Made by a program: the position numbers and the translations under genes. Of a stretch of 64,000 nt of DNA, positions 43,737 to 52,533 are shown piece after piece. The notes beneath the pieces are model-generated. The model saw only the letters and a list, made by a program, of their open reading frames with translations, made no database searches and was not told the origin of the DNA. Every line of letters begins with the position of its first letter. Position 1 is the first letter of the stretch. The stretch is from SABI01 sp963676605. Lineage in GTDB: Bacteria; Spirochaetota; Spirochaetia; Sphaerochaetales; Sphaerochaetaceae. The DNA is taken from the NCBI GenBank assembly GCA_963676605.2, contig CAXXSP010000060.1, forward strand, positions 62,001 through 126,000, in the 5' to 3' direction.

Positions 43737-44924
43737 TCATGAACTGTTCTCAGACCTGATTTTGTACTCTTCAACAGCAGGAATAATACGGGAAGCTTTC
43801 TCACCTTCTCTGTGTTCATCAAACATCCCTCCATGGTACATGCAGGTAAACCCTCCGGAGGAGGCTCCCCAGGCACAGAGGTCAAGAAGCTCAAGATTCT
43901 GTTTCCTGCCGCTATCCAGCTGCTTCACAAGTGATACGAGTAGACCTCCCATGAAATTATCACCGCAGCCGGTTGTGTCCTTCCTGAGCGAAGGATCTTT
44001 TTCCAGGAGGTCATCAATATAGGCACTCACGGGAAAAGAGGTGAGCTCCTGTTTCTCGATGAGAGTCCCACCTGACCACACGAGGATATCGAGTGCCCCG
44101 CGCGTGATGATGAGAGCACCGACGCCGAAAGAGATCAGTGTCTCAGCAGCCTCCATGATATCGTTCTTCCCCGATAAACGAAGAGCCTCTTCCTGATCTG
44201 TAACGAGCAGGTCGATGAACTGATAGGAACTATCGTCGCCAAGCGGCCATTTTCTATCTGGATGTGCTTTTTCATTGATGAAGTCGTATACCGTTCCAAC
44301 GACGGTAATGCAGCCGGCTGCCTTGGCTCGAGAGAGAACACGATGAATATCAGTGTGCAGATTGGGGACTAACGCAGTGCCACCAAGCAGTATGATATCT
44401 GATTCATAGAATTCATCAGGAATATCCTTGTACCTGAATTCACCGGCGGCACCTACATTCGTAATGAAGGATCTCTCCCCCTTCCCGTTTCTCTGAGAAG
44501 GGTCGTCAAACACTTCAGTCGTCTGAGTCGGCAGTCCCTGTGCGACATAAAAATGAGGAGAAACAGACGTTGACGAGAGTTTCCTCCGTACCTCAGAAGC
44601 CAGATCATCAGCTCCGAGGGCACCGTAAAACGAGACCTCAGCACCCTGACCAGCAAGCACCTGTGCCGCATGGACAAGGGCTATGATTGCAGGGCCGCCG
44701 AGATTTACCGTATCGGGAGATCTTCCGCCAGAGAGAGCTGAAATAATCTCGTTAAAACTCTTACCTGAAAAACGCTCTACATCCTCGCTGAGGACAAGAC
44801 CGCCTTCTATCATACCGCCATCTCCCCGTTTCTTCGACCAGAGAGAAGCGAACTGCTCTGAATCATATGAGCAGTTCATGTATATCGAATCAATCAGACA
44901 GCAGCCGGTACCGGCGATTCTCAT
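43737..44924 (-). CDS. PfkB-family sugar kinase (long form)
   Basis: 395 residues, clearly longer than a typical 300-residue PfkB kinase; extra sequence lies near the N terminus (residues about 15-70) before VNLGGPAIIALVHAAQ. The PfkB signature is DTTGCGDNFMGGLLVSLV near residue 315. The ATG at 44924 is used because GGGAGGAGAGC directly precedes it. It is cytosolic and should phosphorylate a sugar or sugar phosphate with ATP. It lies between the two aldolase genes, so each aldolase has a kinase gene upstream of it. The substrate is unknown. Confidence 0.88.
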   Translation of the reverse strand: MRIAGTGCCLIDSIYMNCSYDSEQFASLWSKKRGDGGMIEGGLVLSEDVERFSGKSFNEIISALSGGRSPDTVNLGGPAIIALVHAAQVLAGQGAEVSFYGALGADDLASEVRRKLSSTSVSPHFYVAQGLPTQTTEVFDDPSQRNGKGERSFITNVGAAGEFRYKDIPDEFYESDIILLGGTALVPNLHTDIHRVLSRAKAAGCITVVGTVYDFINEKAHPDRKWPLGDDSSYQFIDLLVTDQEEALRLSGKNDIMEAAETLISFGVGALIITRGALDILVWSGGTLIEKQELTSFPVSAYIDDLLEKDPSLRKDTTGCGDNFMGGLLVSLVKQLDSGRKQNLELLDLCAWGASSGGFTCMYHGGMFDEHREGEKASRIIPAVEEYKIRSENSS

Positions 44925-44957
44925 GCTCTCCTCCCTCTTCATCTACAAGGATCCGGA

Positions 44958-45002
44958 TGCCCGGGGGGCACCTATCAGACAACCCTGATCGGCCTCCGGG
45001 CA
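44958..45002 (-). other. Compound hairpin between aldolase and kinase genes
   Basis: Outer stem TGCCCGG / CCGGGCA (44958-44964 with 44996-45002) encloses a second stem ATCAG / CTGAT (44974-44978 with 44985-44989). It lies inside the operon between the first aldolase stop and the second kinase start and could attenuate or process the transcript there. Confidence 0.5.
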
Positions 45003-45020
45003 CAAAGCAGTATCGTATAC

Positions 45021-45878
45021 TCAGGCCTTGCCTGCACTTCCGAAGACCTGCATCCTCTCTTCCACGGTCTCCTGATACGCATCCATCATCGTCCAGGCAA
45101 GGTTCGACATATCTGTGTAGGCTCCATCGAGCTCCTTCATTTTTTTAGAAAGAGCGTTATACACCGACACACTTGAACCCGTATAGAAGTTGATCTTGCA
45201 GATACCGAGCGATGCGGCCTTCCTGAAATCATCATCGGAGATTCCTGAGCCCCCATGGAGAACGAGAGGAACGTCGGTAATCCCGGCGATCTCCTCGAGA
45301 AGATCGAACTGAAGGTTCGGTTCTCCTTTATAGAAGCCGTGAACATTACCGATTGAAATCGCGAGCGCATCAACGCCTGTCGCGTCGACGAAGGGTTTCA
45401 CCGTTGAGACATCGGTATAGAGTCCGGCATCAGAGCCATCAACATCCTCGGTTCCCTCAAGACCACCGATGACCCCAAGCTCACCTTCGAGAGAGACACC
45501 CACGTGGTGGAGCTGGGAAGCATACTGGGAGGTCAATCTGATATTCTCTTCATACGTGTGGGCGGTGGCATCGAACATGACTGAACTGAAGCCGCAGCGC
45601 AGTGCAGTCATCACGCCATTCTCGGTGGTTCCGTGATCAAGATTCACCACCACAGGAACAGAGGCTTCTTTTGCTCCGTGAATAATCGCAGGGTAGAAGT
45701 TCCAGATATCGGTATCTTTGAATGAAACTTCAGCAACGTTAATAATTAACGGGGATCGCTGGGCTTCCGCTGCTTTCAGTAATGGCGTGAGGCAGAGGGG
45801 ATTGGTGACGTTGAACGCCCCTACCGCATATTTTCCTTTCCGGGCTTCGCCCAGAACCTGTTGTAACGTCTGTAACAT
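45021..45878 (-). CDS. Class II ketose-bisphosphate aldolase (first of two)
   Basis: 285-residue zinc aldolase of the FbaA/KbaY/GatY family. VVNLDHGTTENGV near residues 79-91 holds the catalytic Asp and first zinc His, GELGVIGGLEGTEDVDGSD near 133 is the zinc-Glu loop, ISIGNVHGFYKGEPNLQFD near 175 and LVLHGGSGISDDDF near 204 give the other ligands. These fit tagatose- or fructose-bisphosphate aldolases more closely than the second paralog does. It produces dihydroxyacetone phosphate plus an aldehyde for glycolysis. It lies 33 bases after the first PfkB gene, with ribosome site AAGGAG. Confidence 0.92.
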   Translation of the reverse strand: MLQTLQQVLGEARKGKYAVGAFNVTNPLCLTPLLKAAEAQRSPLIINVAEVSFKDTDIWNFYPAIIHGAKEASVPVVVNLDHGTTENGVMTALRCGFSSVMFDATAHTYEENIRLTSQYASQLHHVGVSLEGELGVIGGLEGTEDVDGSDAGLYTDVSTVKPFVDATGVDALAISIGNVHGFYKGEPNLQFDLLEEIAGITDVPLVLHGGSGISDDDFRKAASLGICKINFYTGSSVSVYNALSKKMKELDGAYTDMSNLAWTMMDAYQETVEERMQVFGSAGKA

Positions 45879-45911
45879 ACCGGTTGACTCCTTGTCTTTT
45901 CTTACTTCAGA

Positions 45912-46850
45912 TTATGTACGTGAATTGATCAGATCCAGGACTTCCTGAGCAGATGAAATATGCCCGGAAGCTCCCAGATGACTTGCGTTGATAGCAGATG
46001 CCCCATGGGCGAACCGTGCACACTCATCAAGAGACCACTCCTGAAGCAGTCCATAACAGAAGGCTGCAACAAAATTATCTCCACACCCTGTCGTGTCAAC
46101 GACTCTTGTACCTGCTGTTACCGGAATAATACGGTCTCTGCCATCTGATGAGATATAGCAGCCCTGAGAACCGAGTTTGATGATGATATTGGTTGCCCCC
46201 CGTTCTCTGAAGACAGCACAGATAGCTTCTGGCTCACTTTCGCCGGTAATGGCGCTGGCTTCCTCATAGCTCGGCATCAGGTAATCTATCAGGTAAAGGT
46301 ATTCACCGATATAGGTAAATCCCTCACCCAGTGTATCACAGGTCATGTCAGCGACGGTGATAACTCCCGAGGAACGGGCCTGCTCAAGCAGTGTCCGGGC
46401 TCCTTTCTTATCGAACTCAGGCATCACAAAGAAACTGCCGATCGACAGTATCCGCGCCTGACTGACTGCCTCTACTGCCCGGGAGGAAGGTAGGTAGGTG
46501 GTACCGCACCCGCGGGTGAACAGGAAGTTCCTGCTACCGTCATCATTGACCAGGACGATAGCTGAAACAGACTCGTCACACTCCTGCGTATCGACCAGTG
46601 AAGTATCAACGCCTTTGGAATTGAGTATATCGAGGAGCTGCTTCCCTTTTCCGTCATTTCCTACACATGAGACCAGGCCGGTACGCAGACCGAGCGAGGC
46701 TGCCGTAACCGCCTGATTGGAGGCATCTCCGCCAGACCTGAAAGAGATATTCTCTACCGGAGTGCTGTCTACATGAAACACTCCGGTGCTCACATTTCCG
46801 GAAACAACGATATCGAGACAGGCAACTCCTGCACAGATGATATCGTACAT
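45912..46850 (-). CDS. PfkB-family sugar kinase (ribokinase-like)
   Basis: 312-residue kinase with normal ribokinase layout: IICAGVACLDIVV at the N terminus, sugar-binding SFRSGGDASNQAVTAASLG near residue 36, and the catalytic VDTTGCGDNFVAAFCYGLL near 248. It would phosphorylate the imported sugar with ATP in the cytoplasm. Its start is 3 bases after the permease stop, so it is tightly coupled to transport. The Cys in place of Ala in the usual TTGAGD motif (TTGCGD) is shared with the second kinase in this operon but not with the one at 17615. Confidence 0.92.
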   Translation of the reverse strand: MYDIICAGVACLDIVVSGNVSTGVFHVDSTPVENISFRSGGDASNQAVTAASLGLRTGLVSCVGNDGKGKQLLDILNSKGVDTSLVDTQECDESVSAIVLVNDDGSRNFLFTRGCGTTYLPSSRAVEAVSQARILSIGSFFVMPEFDKKGARTLLEQARSSGVITVADMTCDTLGEGFTYIGEYLYLIDYLMPSYEEASAITGESEPEAICAVFRERGATNIIIKLGSQGCYISSDGRDRIIPVTAGTRVVDTTGCGDNFVAAFCYGLLQEWSLDECARFAHGASAINASHLGASGHISSAQEVLDLINSRT

Positions 46851-46853
46851 GGC

Positions 46854-47831
46854 TTATTTTACTTTCACACGCTGTCGGTAGATATCGATGATAACCGCAA
46901 CTATGATAACGATACCCTTGATAACCTGCTGCCAGAAGTACGGAACTCCGATAATGATCAGTCCATTGTTCAGCACCGAGATAATCAGGGCACCTACCAA
47001 GGTGCCACCTACACCGCCGATACCGCCGTTAAAGCTGGTACCTCCAAGGATGACCGCTGCGATTGCGTCAAGTTCGTACGAGATTCCCAGGAGTCCGCTT
47101 GCGCTGTAGAGTCTGGAGGCCATGACGACACCGGCAAAGCCGCTGAACAGTCCACTGAGACCATGAACGACGAGAATGATTGTGGCTACTGAGATACCGG
47201 AGAAGACTGCAGCCTTCTCATTTCCGCCGACCGCATAGATTCTCGTCCCCAGTACTGTACGCCGTAGCAGGACCCATGAGAGACCTATGATGATCAGAGC
47301 GAAGAACACCTGCCAGGGAATGATTCCCAGATTATTATTACCGATCCAGGCGAACGGCAGTTCATTGTTGATGACTGTGGTTCCATTGGAAAGAAGGTAT
47401 GCAGCACCCCTGAGGGAGGTCATCATACCGAGAGTTGCAATAAAGGGCGGCATCTTGAAGAAGGAGACGAGGAAACCGTTCAGAAGACCTGCCGCAAGCC
47501 CTGCGAGAAGGGCGACCGGCACAGCCAGAAACGGAACCGAGGAAAGGGACACCCTCAGCGCAACAACTGCTGCCACGGCAAGGATAGAACCTACCGACAG
47601 GTCGATTCCTCCGGTCAGGATGACCATAGTCATTCCCGAAGCGATGATGATATTCACGGCGGACTGTCTGAAAATATTCGTGATATTGTTCACTGACAGG
47701 AATTTAGGTTCCAGGAGAGCGAACAGGATACAGAACAGGATCAGTACGGGGAGTACCCCGAACTTCTGCAGATCCATCCTTCTCGCTCTATCTTTCATTT
47801 TTCCAAGTGTGGTGGTATGTTCATTACTCAT
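46854..47831 (-). CDS. Ribose-type ABC importer permease (kinase/aldolase operon)
   Basis: 325-residue RbsC-family membrane permease. Landmarks are ILTGGIDLSVGSILAVAAVVAL near residue 68, GLLGISYELDAIAAVILGGTSFNGGIGGVGG near 245 and a hydrophobic C-terminal span ending in KVK. It lies directly against the ATPase gene with no gap (ATPase stop at 47832-47834) and 3 bases before the kinase gene. It forms the sugar pore with the ATPase and the binding protein encoded upstream. Confidence 0.93.
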   Translation of the reverse strand: MSNEHTTTLGKMKDRARRMDLQKFGVLPVLILFCILFALLEPKFLSVNNITNIFRQSAVNIIIASGMTMVILTGGIDLSVGSILAVAAVVALRVSLSSVPFLAVPVALLAGLAAGLLNGFLVSFFKMPPFIATLGMMTSLRGAAYLLSNGTTVINNELPFAWIGNNNLGIIPWQVFFALIIIGLSWVLLRRTVLGTRIYAVGGNEKAAVFSGISVATIILVVHGLSGLFSGFAGVVMASRLYSASGLLGISYELDAIAAVILGGTSFNGGIGGVGGTLVGALIISVLNNGLIIIGVPYFWQQVIKGIVIIVAVIIDIYRQRVKVK

Positions 47832-49361
47832 CTATTTCATCTCCCCGGTGAAGTGATAATCAGGTTCTTTCACTCCCGTCGCATACTGCATGATATGATC
47901 CTGTGTGATCTCTTTCTTATCCTTGATCTCTCCGACAATCGCTCCATCGCGGACAACCAGTACCCGGCTAGCAAGCCAAATGACTTCAGGAAGCTCGCTT
48001 GAGATGAAAATGACGGCTGTCTTCCCATCTGCGACCAGGTCAAAAATGATCTTATAGATTTCACTCTTCGCTCCGACATCAACTCCGCGTGTCGGTTCAT
48101 CAAGAATGAGCACATCAGGTTTGATTGAAAGCCAGCGGGAGATAAGAAGCTTCTGCTGGTTTCCCCCTGAAAGCGAAAGTGCCGTCACCTGCGGCGAGGC
48201 AAGATGGATATCTATCGACTTGATATACTGCTCAGCATATTTCTCTGTTGTATTCCCTTTCAGAAATCCGTGATTCGAAATTTCGTTCAGAACGTTGAAA
48301 CTGATATTGTCCGCACAGGACATGTCTGGAAAGAGACCTGAGCCCTTCCTGTCCTCTGAAAGGAAACCGATACGGTTCGTCATTGCATCGATGGGATCGT
48401 TCACTTCGATCTTCTTTCCATGCTTGTAGAACTCTCCGCTTTCGCGGTCATCGATACCGAACAGCATCTGTGCAATCTCGGTCCTGCCAGCTCCGACAAG
48501 TCCGGGAAGTGCCAGAATCTCTCCTCCGTGAAGGTCAAAGGAAACATCATGGACGAGGTGTCCGTCACTCAGGTTTCTCACCGAGTACACCACTTCCTTC
48601 GAGATGTTGTTATGAGCTTCACCATAATAATCCGAGAGGGTACGCCCGACCATGTGGGTGACGATATCTTTCTCGTTGATATCCTCTTTATTCAAGGTGG
48701 CAACGTGCTGACCGTCTCTCAACACTGCGACACGGTCAGAGATCTCCACAACCTCCTTGAGTCGGTGCGAGATATAGATGATGGAGATATCCTGCTCTTT
48801 CAGCCTCTTGATGAGTTTGAAAAGCGTCTCCATCTCATGTTCGCTGAGAGAGGCCGTAGGCTCATCCATGATCAGTATCTTGCTGTTCTGTCCAACGGCC
48901 TTGGCTATTTCCATCAGCTGCTGCTCAGCAATACTGAACTCTCTCGGATACTGGGTAGCTGTGAAGGGAGCATCAACCATCTCGAGGATCTTATTGCTTT
49001 CTGCAATCATCTTCTTCCGGTCCACAAAAATCCCATTCTTCCGGGGCTCTCGGCCCATGAATAGATTCTCCGCAACCGTGATATCCGGAGCAACTGAAAG
49101 CTCCTGATGAATAAGACTTATTCCAAGTTCCAATGCATCTTTCGGGATGGATATATCAACGACCTGGTCATTGAGAATAATCTCACCAGCATCCTTGGTA
49201 TACACACCTGCAAGTATTTTCATCAGCGTGCTTTTTCCTGCACCGTTTTCCCCTACAACCGAGAGAAGCTCCCCCTCCTTCAGCTGGATAGACACATCAT
49301 CAAGGGCTTTACACCCGGGGAATGATTTGGAAATGTTACGCACATCAAGTATGATTCCCAA
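47832..49361 (-). CDS. Ribose-type ABC importer double ATPase (kinase/aldolase operon)
   Basis: 509-residue RbsA-type double ATPase. First half: Walker A GENGAGKSTLMKIL near 37, FSIAEQQLMEIAKAV and LIMDEPTASLSEHE. Second half: GLVGAGRTEIA, LSLSGGNQQKLLISRWL and VLILDEPTRGVDVGAK. Length and motif pattern equal those of the proteins at 7191 and 39571, so the window encodes three full members of this subfamily. It begins after the hairpin following the binding-protein gene and is contiguous with the permease gene. Confidence 0.95.
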   Translation of the reverse strand: MGIILDVRNISKSFPGCKALDDVSIQLKEGELLSVVGENGAGKSTLMKILAGVYTKDAGEIILNDQVVDISIPKDALELGISLIHQELSVAPDITVAENLFMGREPRKNGIFVDRKKMIAESNKILEMVDAPFTATQYPREFSIAEQQLMEIAKAVGQNSKILIMDEPTASLSEHEMETLFKLIKRLKEQDISIIYISHRLKEVVEISDRVAVLRDGQHVATLNKEDINEKDIVTHMVGRTLSDYYGEAHNNISKEVVYSVRNLSDGHLVHDVSFDLHGGEILALPGLVGAGRTEIAQMLFGIDDRESGEFYKHGKKIEVNDPIDAMTNRIGFLSEDRKGSGLFPDMSCADNISFNVLNEISNHGFLKGNTTEKYAEQYIKSIDIHLASPQVTALSLSGGNQQKLLISRWLSIKPDVLILDEPTRGVDVGAKSEIYKIIFDLVADGKTAVIFISSELPEVIWLASRVLVVRDGAIVGEIKDKKEITQDHIMQYATGVKEPDYHFTGEMK

Positions 49362-49414
49362 TGTTCGACTCCTTTATCACGAAAATTTCTCTATCGCTCA
49401 GATAGTAAGAGAGA

Positions 49415-49434
49415 CATGCCGGACGGCCGGCATG
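49415..49434 (-). other. Intercistronic hairpin after the binding-protein gene
   Basis: CATGCCGG (49415-49422) and CCGGCATG (49427-49434) form a perfect 8-bp stem around ACGG, 33 bases after the binding-protein stop and before the ATPase start. It has the same location and likely role as the hairpins at 8724, 14854 and 37539. Confidence 0.65.
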
Positions 49435-49467
49435 CCCTCTATTATACCATGTTTTGAAATCCAGCAC

Positions 49468-50418
49468 TTACCAGGGAGTGTAGGAATCCATGTTGTCCTT
49501 GGTGATCAGAGTCACAGGATACAGGATCTCTTTTTCTGCCGGGGGATTGCCCTTCATGATTTCGAAACCGAGTCTGGTAGCTTCCATAGCCATCTGGCGT
49601 GGAGTCTGTGCAGGAGTTGCCGCGAAGATTGTATCGGGTTTAGCCATCTCGATGATAGCATCGGAAGAACCGTCAACACCGACTACGAACATTTCGTCCT
49701 GACGTCCAGCCTGCTTGATTGCAAGGATTGCACCGATTGCTGACGGGTCGTTGATTGCGAATACTGCATCGATATTATCGAAAGCGGTAAGAAGGTTTGA
49801 CATGAGGTCGAGGCTGATGTCTCTCTGGCCTTTACCATTCTGGTCTTCAGAAAGAATCTTGATACCAGGATACTTAGCCATAATTTCCTTAGCTCCGCCG
49901 ACTCTTCCGGTTACAGCTGATACCGGGTCACCAGTAAGGATGACGACATTACCTTCTCCATTGAGTCTGTCAGCAATGTACTGACCAGCCTGGCGTCCTG
50001 CCTGCCAGTTGTCTGACTGGATGACGAAATCAGCACCAACAGCACCTACGTCTGCTGCTACAACAACAATACCGGCTTCCTTAGCTCTCTTGACAGCAGG
50101 TCCGATACCTTCGTGGTTAACTGCATTCAGAACGATGAGGTCAACACCGGCTGAGATAAGGTCATCGATCTGTGTGGTCTGCTTACCGAGGTCATTGTCA
50201 CCTGAAAGTGAGATAACTTCACAATCGGGATTGATTTCCTTAGCTGCTTCCTCAACACCGCTTACCATTTCAACGAAGAACGGGTTCGCCAGAGTCTGCA
50301 TTGTTACACCGACCTTGTCGAGTGTGATCTCGCCACTCTTTTCCTCAGCGCCCTGTGCCATCACACCGGACATTGCGATCATTGCTACCATAAACATTAC
50401 AAGCAATTTCTTTGTCAT
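49468..50418 (-). CDS. Ribose-type sugar-binding protein (kinase/aldolase operon)
   Basis: 316 residues with a signal peptide (MTKKLLVMFMVAMIAMSGVMAQGAEEK) lacking a lipobox Cys. The mature protein is RbsB-like: VGVTMQTLANPFFVEMVSGVEEAAKEI, DLIVLNAVNHEGIGPAVKRAKEAGI, FAINDPSAIGAILAIKQAG and VVGVDGSSDAIIEMA. These match ribose, allose or fructose binders most closely. It is first in its operon, driven by the promoter at 50492-50520, with ribosome site AGAGGAGAAAC. The ketose kinases and aldolases downstream suggest a ketohexose or ketopentose ligand. Confidence 0.93.
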   Translation of the reverse strand: MTKKLLVMFMVAMIAMSGVMAQGAEEKSGEITLDKVGVTMQTLANPFFVEMVSGVEEAAKEINPDCEVISLSGDNDLGKQTTQIDDLISAGVDLIVLNAVNHEGIGPAVKRAKEAGIVVVAADVGAVGADFVIQSDNWQAGRQAGQYIADRLNGEGNVVILTGDPVSAVTGRVGGAKEIMAKYPGIKILSEDQNGKGQRDISLDLMSNLLTAFDNIDAVFAINDPSAIGAILAIKQAGRQDEMFVVGVDGSSDAIIEMAKPDTIFAATPAQTPRQMAMEATRLGFEIMKGNPPAEKEILYPVTLITKDNMDSYTPW

Positions 50419-50491
50419 ACGTTTCTCCTCTTTTATTTTTTTCCATGAACACTATCGTTCATGTTTTATCGACTTCAACTATCGTTCTTCC

Positions 50492-50535
50492 ATGTAAACA
50501 TTGAAAAAAGGAATTGTCAAATTATTTTTACAACT
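50492..50535 (-). promoter_or_regulatory. Promoter of the kinase/aldolase operon with TGTAAA-type sites
   Basis: Minus-strand TTGACA (50515-50520) and TTACAT (50492-50497) with a 17-base spacer. TGTAAACA (50493-50500) overlaps the -10 and a TTTTTACAA element lies just upstream of the -35. These half-sites resemble those near the GntR-PBP regulator at 41461, so control by the related regulator at 52534 is plausible. Confidence 0.55.
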
Positions 50536-50586
50536 TTTTTCCTTTTTCTTTTACATGTTATAACACACATGTATACAATCCAGATC

Positions 50587-51528
50587 CTAGCCTTTGAGTT
50601 TCAGCCCTTTTTTCACTGTTTCTGCGATATGAGTATCAGTAAGTCCATAGAACTTCATCAGTTCATCAGCATTCCCTGACTGACCGAACGTATCCTGGCT
50701 TCCGACACGAAGTACAGGAACAGGACAGTTCTCGCCTACGGCTTCGGCTACAGCGCTTCCAAGTCCACCGATGATATTATGCTCTTCAGCGGTAACAATC
50801 ACTCCGGTCTCCTTCGCTGCGGCAATAACGGCATCAACATCTAGTGGCTTGATCGTATGCATATTCAGGACCCGGGCCTGAATACCCTGCTGAGAAAGCG
50901 TTTCAGCGGCTTTCAGAGCTGCCTGAACCATCATACCGACAGCGATGATGGTCACGTCACTTCCTTCACGCATCAGTGCGGCTTTGCCGAGTTCAAAGGT
51001 ATATCCGGGGCCACCGGTCACAACGTCCAGGGCTGCCCTTCCGAGTCTCAGATAGCAGGGCCCGACATGCTCGGTAATGGCTTTTACCGCCTCATAGGTC
51101 TCATTCCCGTCACAGGGATGAACAACAGTCATTCCCGGTATCGTCCTCATGATCCCGATATCTTCGAGGCACTGGTGCGTTGCTCCGTCTTCACCTACAG
51201 AGAGTCCTGCATGCGTACCGACGACTTTCACGTTCAACCCCGGGTAGGCCAGAGAATTCCTGATCTGCTCGAAACAGCGTCCCGCAGAGAACATCGCGAA
51301 GGAATGAACAAACGGAATATAGCCGAGGGTTGTCATACCTGCGGCAATTCCTACCATATTCGCCTCTGCAATACCTACATTGACAAACCGTCCAGGATAT
51401 TCCTTTCCGAAGTCACACGACATGGTGCAGGTGGACACATCTGCATCAATGGCAACTATCGCCTCTTTTTTCCCTAATTCTGCCAGAGCATGACCGTATG
51501 CATGTCTTGTTGCAATTTTTTCAGCCAT
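50587..51528 (-). CDS. Transketolase, C-terminal subunit
   Basis: 313 residues, covering the pyrimidine-binding and C-terminal domains of transketolase as a separate chain. The start at 51528 follows GGAGGCTCACC. Landmarks are VNVGIAEANMVGIAAGMTTLG near 50 (the Glu that activates thiamine diphosphate), THAGLSVGEDGATHQCLEDIGIMR near 105 and TAEEHNIIGGLGSAVAE near 255. It overlaps the N-terminal subunit gene by 8 bases, and the two chains must pair to be active. It moves two-carbon units between sugar phosphates. A fused transketolase for central metabolism may lie elsewhere; this copy looks specific to the sugar pathway. Confidence 0.93.
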   Translation of the reverse strand: MAEKIATRHAYGHALAELGKKEAIVAIDADVSTCTMSCDFGKEYPGRFVNVGIAEANMVGIAAGMTTLGYIPFVHSFAMFSAGRCFEQIRNSLAYPGLNVKVVGTHAGLSVGEDGATHQCLEDIGIMRTIPGMTVVHPCDGNETYEAVKAITEHVGPCYLRLGRAALDVVTGGPGYTFELGKAALMREGSDVTIIAVGMMVQAALKAAETLSQQGIQARVLNMHTIKPLDVDAVIAAAKETGVIVTAEEHNIIGGLGSAVAEAVGENCPVPVLRVGSQDTFGQSGNADELMKFYGLTDTHIAETVKKGLKLKG

Positions 51529-52372
51529 GGTGAGCCTCCAGTTCCTTTTTTGTTGCATAGAGTTCGGCGAACGCCTTATCGAAGGTTTCGTCATCCGGAG
51601 TCTTCCCATGCCATGCAGCAAGCCCTTCCATGAAGGAGACTCCCTTACCTTTAACGGTGTTCGCAATAATGACAGTCGGCTTTCCTGTACAGGCGTCAGC
51701 AGCGTCAATCGCATCACAGAGCTCCTCAACAGAATGACCGTCAACCGGGATCACGTTGAATCCAAATCCCCTGAATTTATCCTCCGGTGTACCGGAATCG
51801 AGCACTTCGCATACCGTACCGTCAAGCTGAACCTTATTGTAGTCAAGGATGGCCACCAGATTATCGAGCTTAGATGCTGCAGAGAACATAGCCGCTTCCC
51901 AGATCTGCCCTTCCTGTATCTCTCCGTCACCAAGGATTGCATACACCCTGAATGAACGCCCGGCCATCTTTGCCGCATAGGCCATGCCTACGGCAGCGGA
52001 AAATCCCTGACCGAGGGAACCGGTGGACATATCAACTCCGGCAACATGATTCATCTCAGCATGCCCAGACAAGTGCCCGCCGATCTTTCTGAAATCCTTC
52101 AGTCTCTCTTTCGGGAAATAGCCTCTCGAGGCAAGCGTTGGATACAGAGCGACCGTGGCATGCCCCTTGGACATAACAAGCCGGTCCCGGTCAATCCATT
52201 GAGGATCCTCAGGCTTGATATTCATCTTCTCGAAATAAAGAACGGCCATAATTTCGGAAAGGGAGAAAGCCCCTCCGATATGTCCCGACCGTGCGCCTCT
52301 CACCATCTCAAGTCCTTCGATCCTCAGATCCTGGGCTTTCAGGCGCAGCTCCTGTATTCTCTCTGCGTTCAT
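51521..52372 (-). CDS. Transketolase, N-terminal subunit
   Basis: 283 residues, the thiamine-diphosphate-binding half of transketolase. The start at 52372 follows GGAGGTAAGA; an in-frame ATG nine codons earlier lacks a ribosome site. Landmarks are GHIGGAFSLSEIMAVLYF near residue 30, LVMSKGHATVALYPTL near 63, MSTGSLGQGFSAAVGMA near 113 and the cofactor motif GDGEIQEGQIWEAAMFSAASKLDNLVAILDYNKVQ near 145. It is first of the two-gene transketolase unit, divergent from the GntR-PBP regulator. Its product would link pentose or tetrose phosphates from the sugar pathway to glycolysis. Confidence 0.94.
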   Translation of the reverse strand: MNAERIQELRLKAQDLRIEGLEMVRGARSGHIGGAFSLSEIMAVLYFEKMNIKPEDPQWIDRDRLVMSKGHATVALYPTLASRGYFPKERLKDFRKIGGHLSGHAEMNHVAGVDMSTGSLGQGFSAAVGMAYAAKMAGRSFRVYAILGDGEIQEGQIWEAAMFSAASKLDNLVAILDYNKVQLDGTVCEVLDSGTPEDKFRGFGFNVIPVDGHSVEELCDAIDAADACTGKPTVIIANTVKGKGVSFMEGLAAWHGKTPDDETFDKAFAELYATKKELEAHHG

Positions 52373-52533
52373 TCTTACCTCCGAACGGTTAGTTGTCATA
52401 TTAGAATTTTACATATAGTACATTCTATCACTTTAGTTGTCAATTTAAATTTTACTACTTTCGACATTGCTATTAACATCTATTGCTTTTTGTGTAATTG
52501 TCCAGTAATGTATATTCGGAGATTCTATTAATC

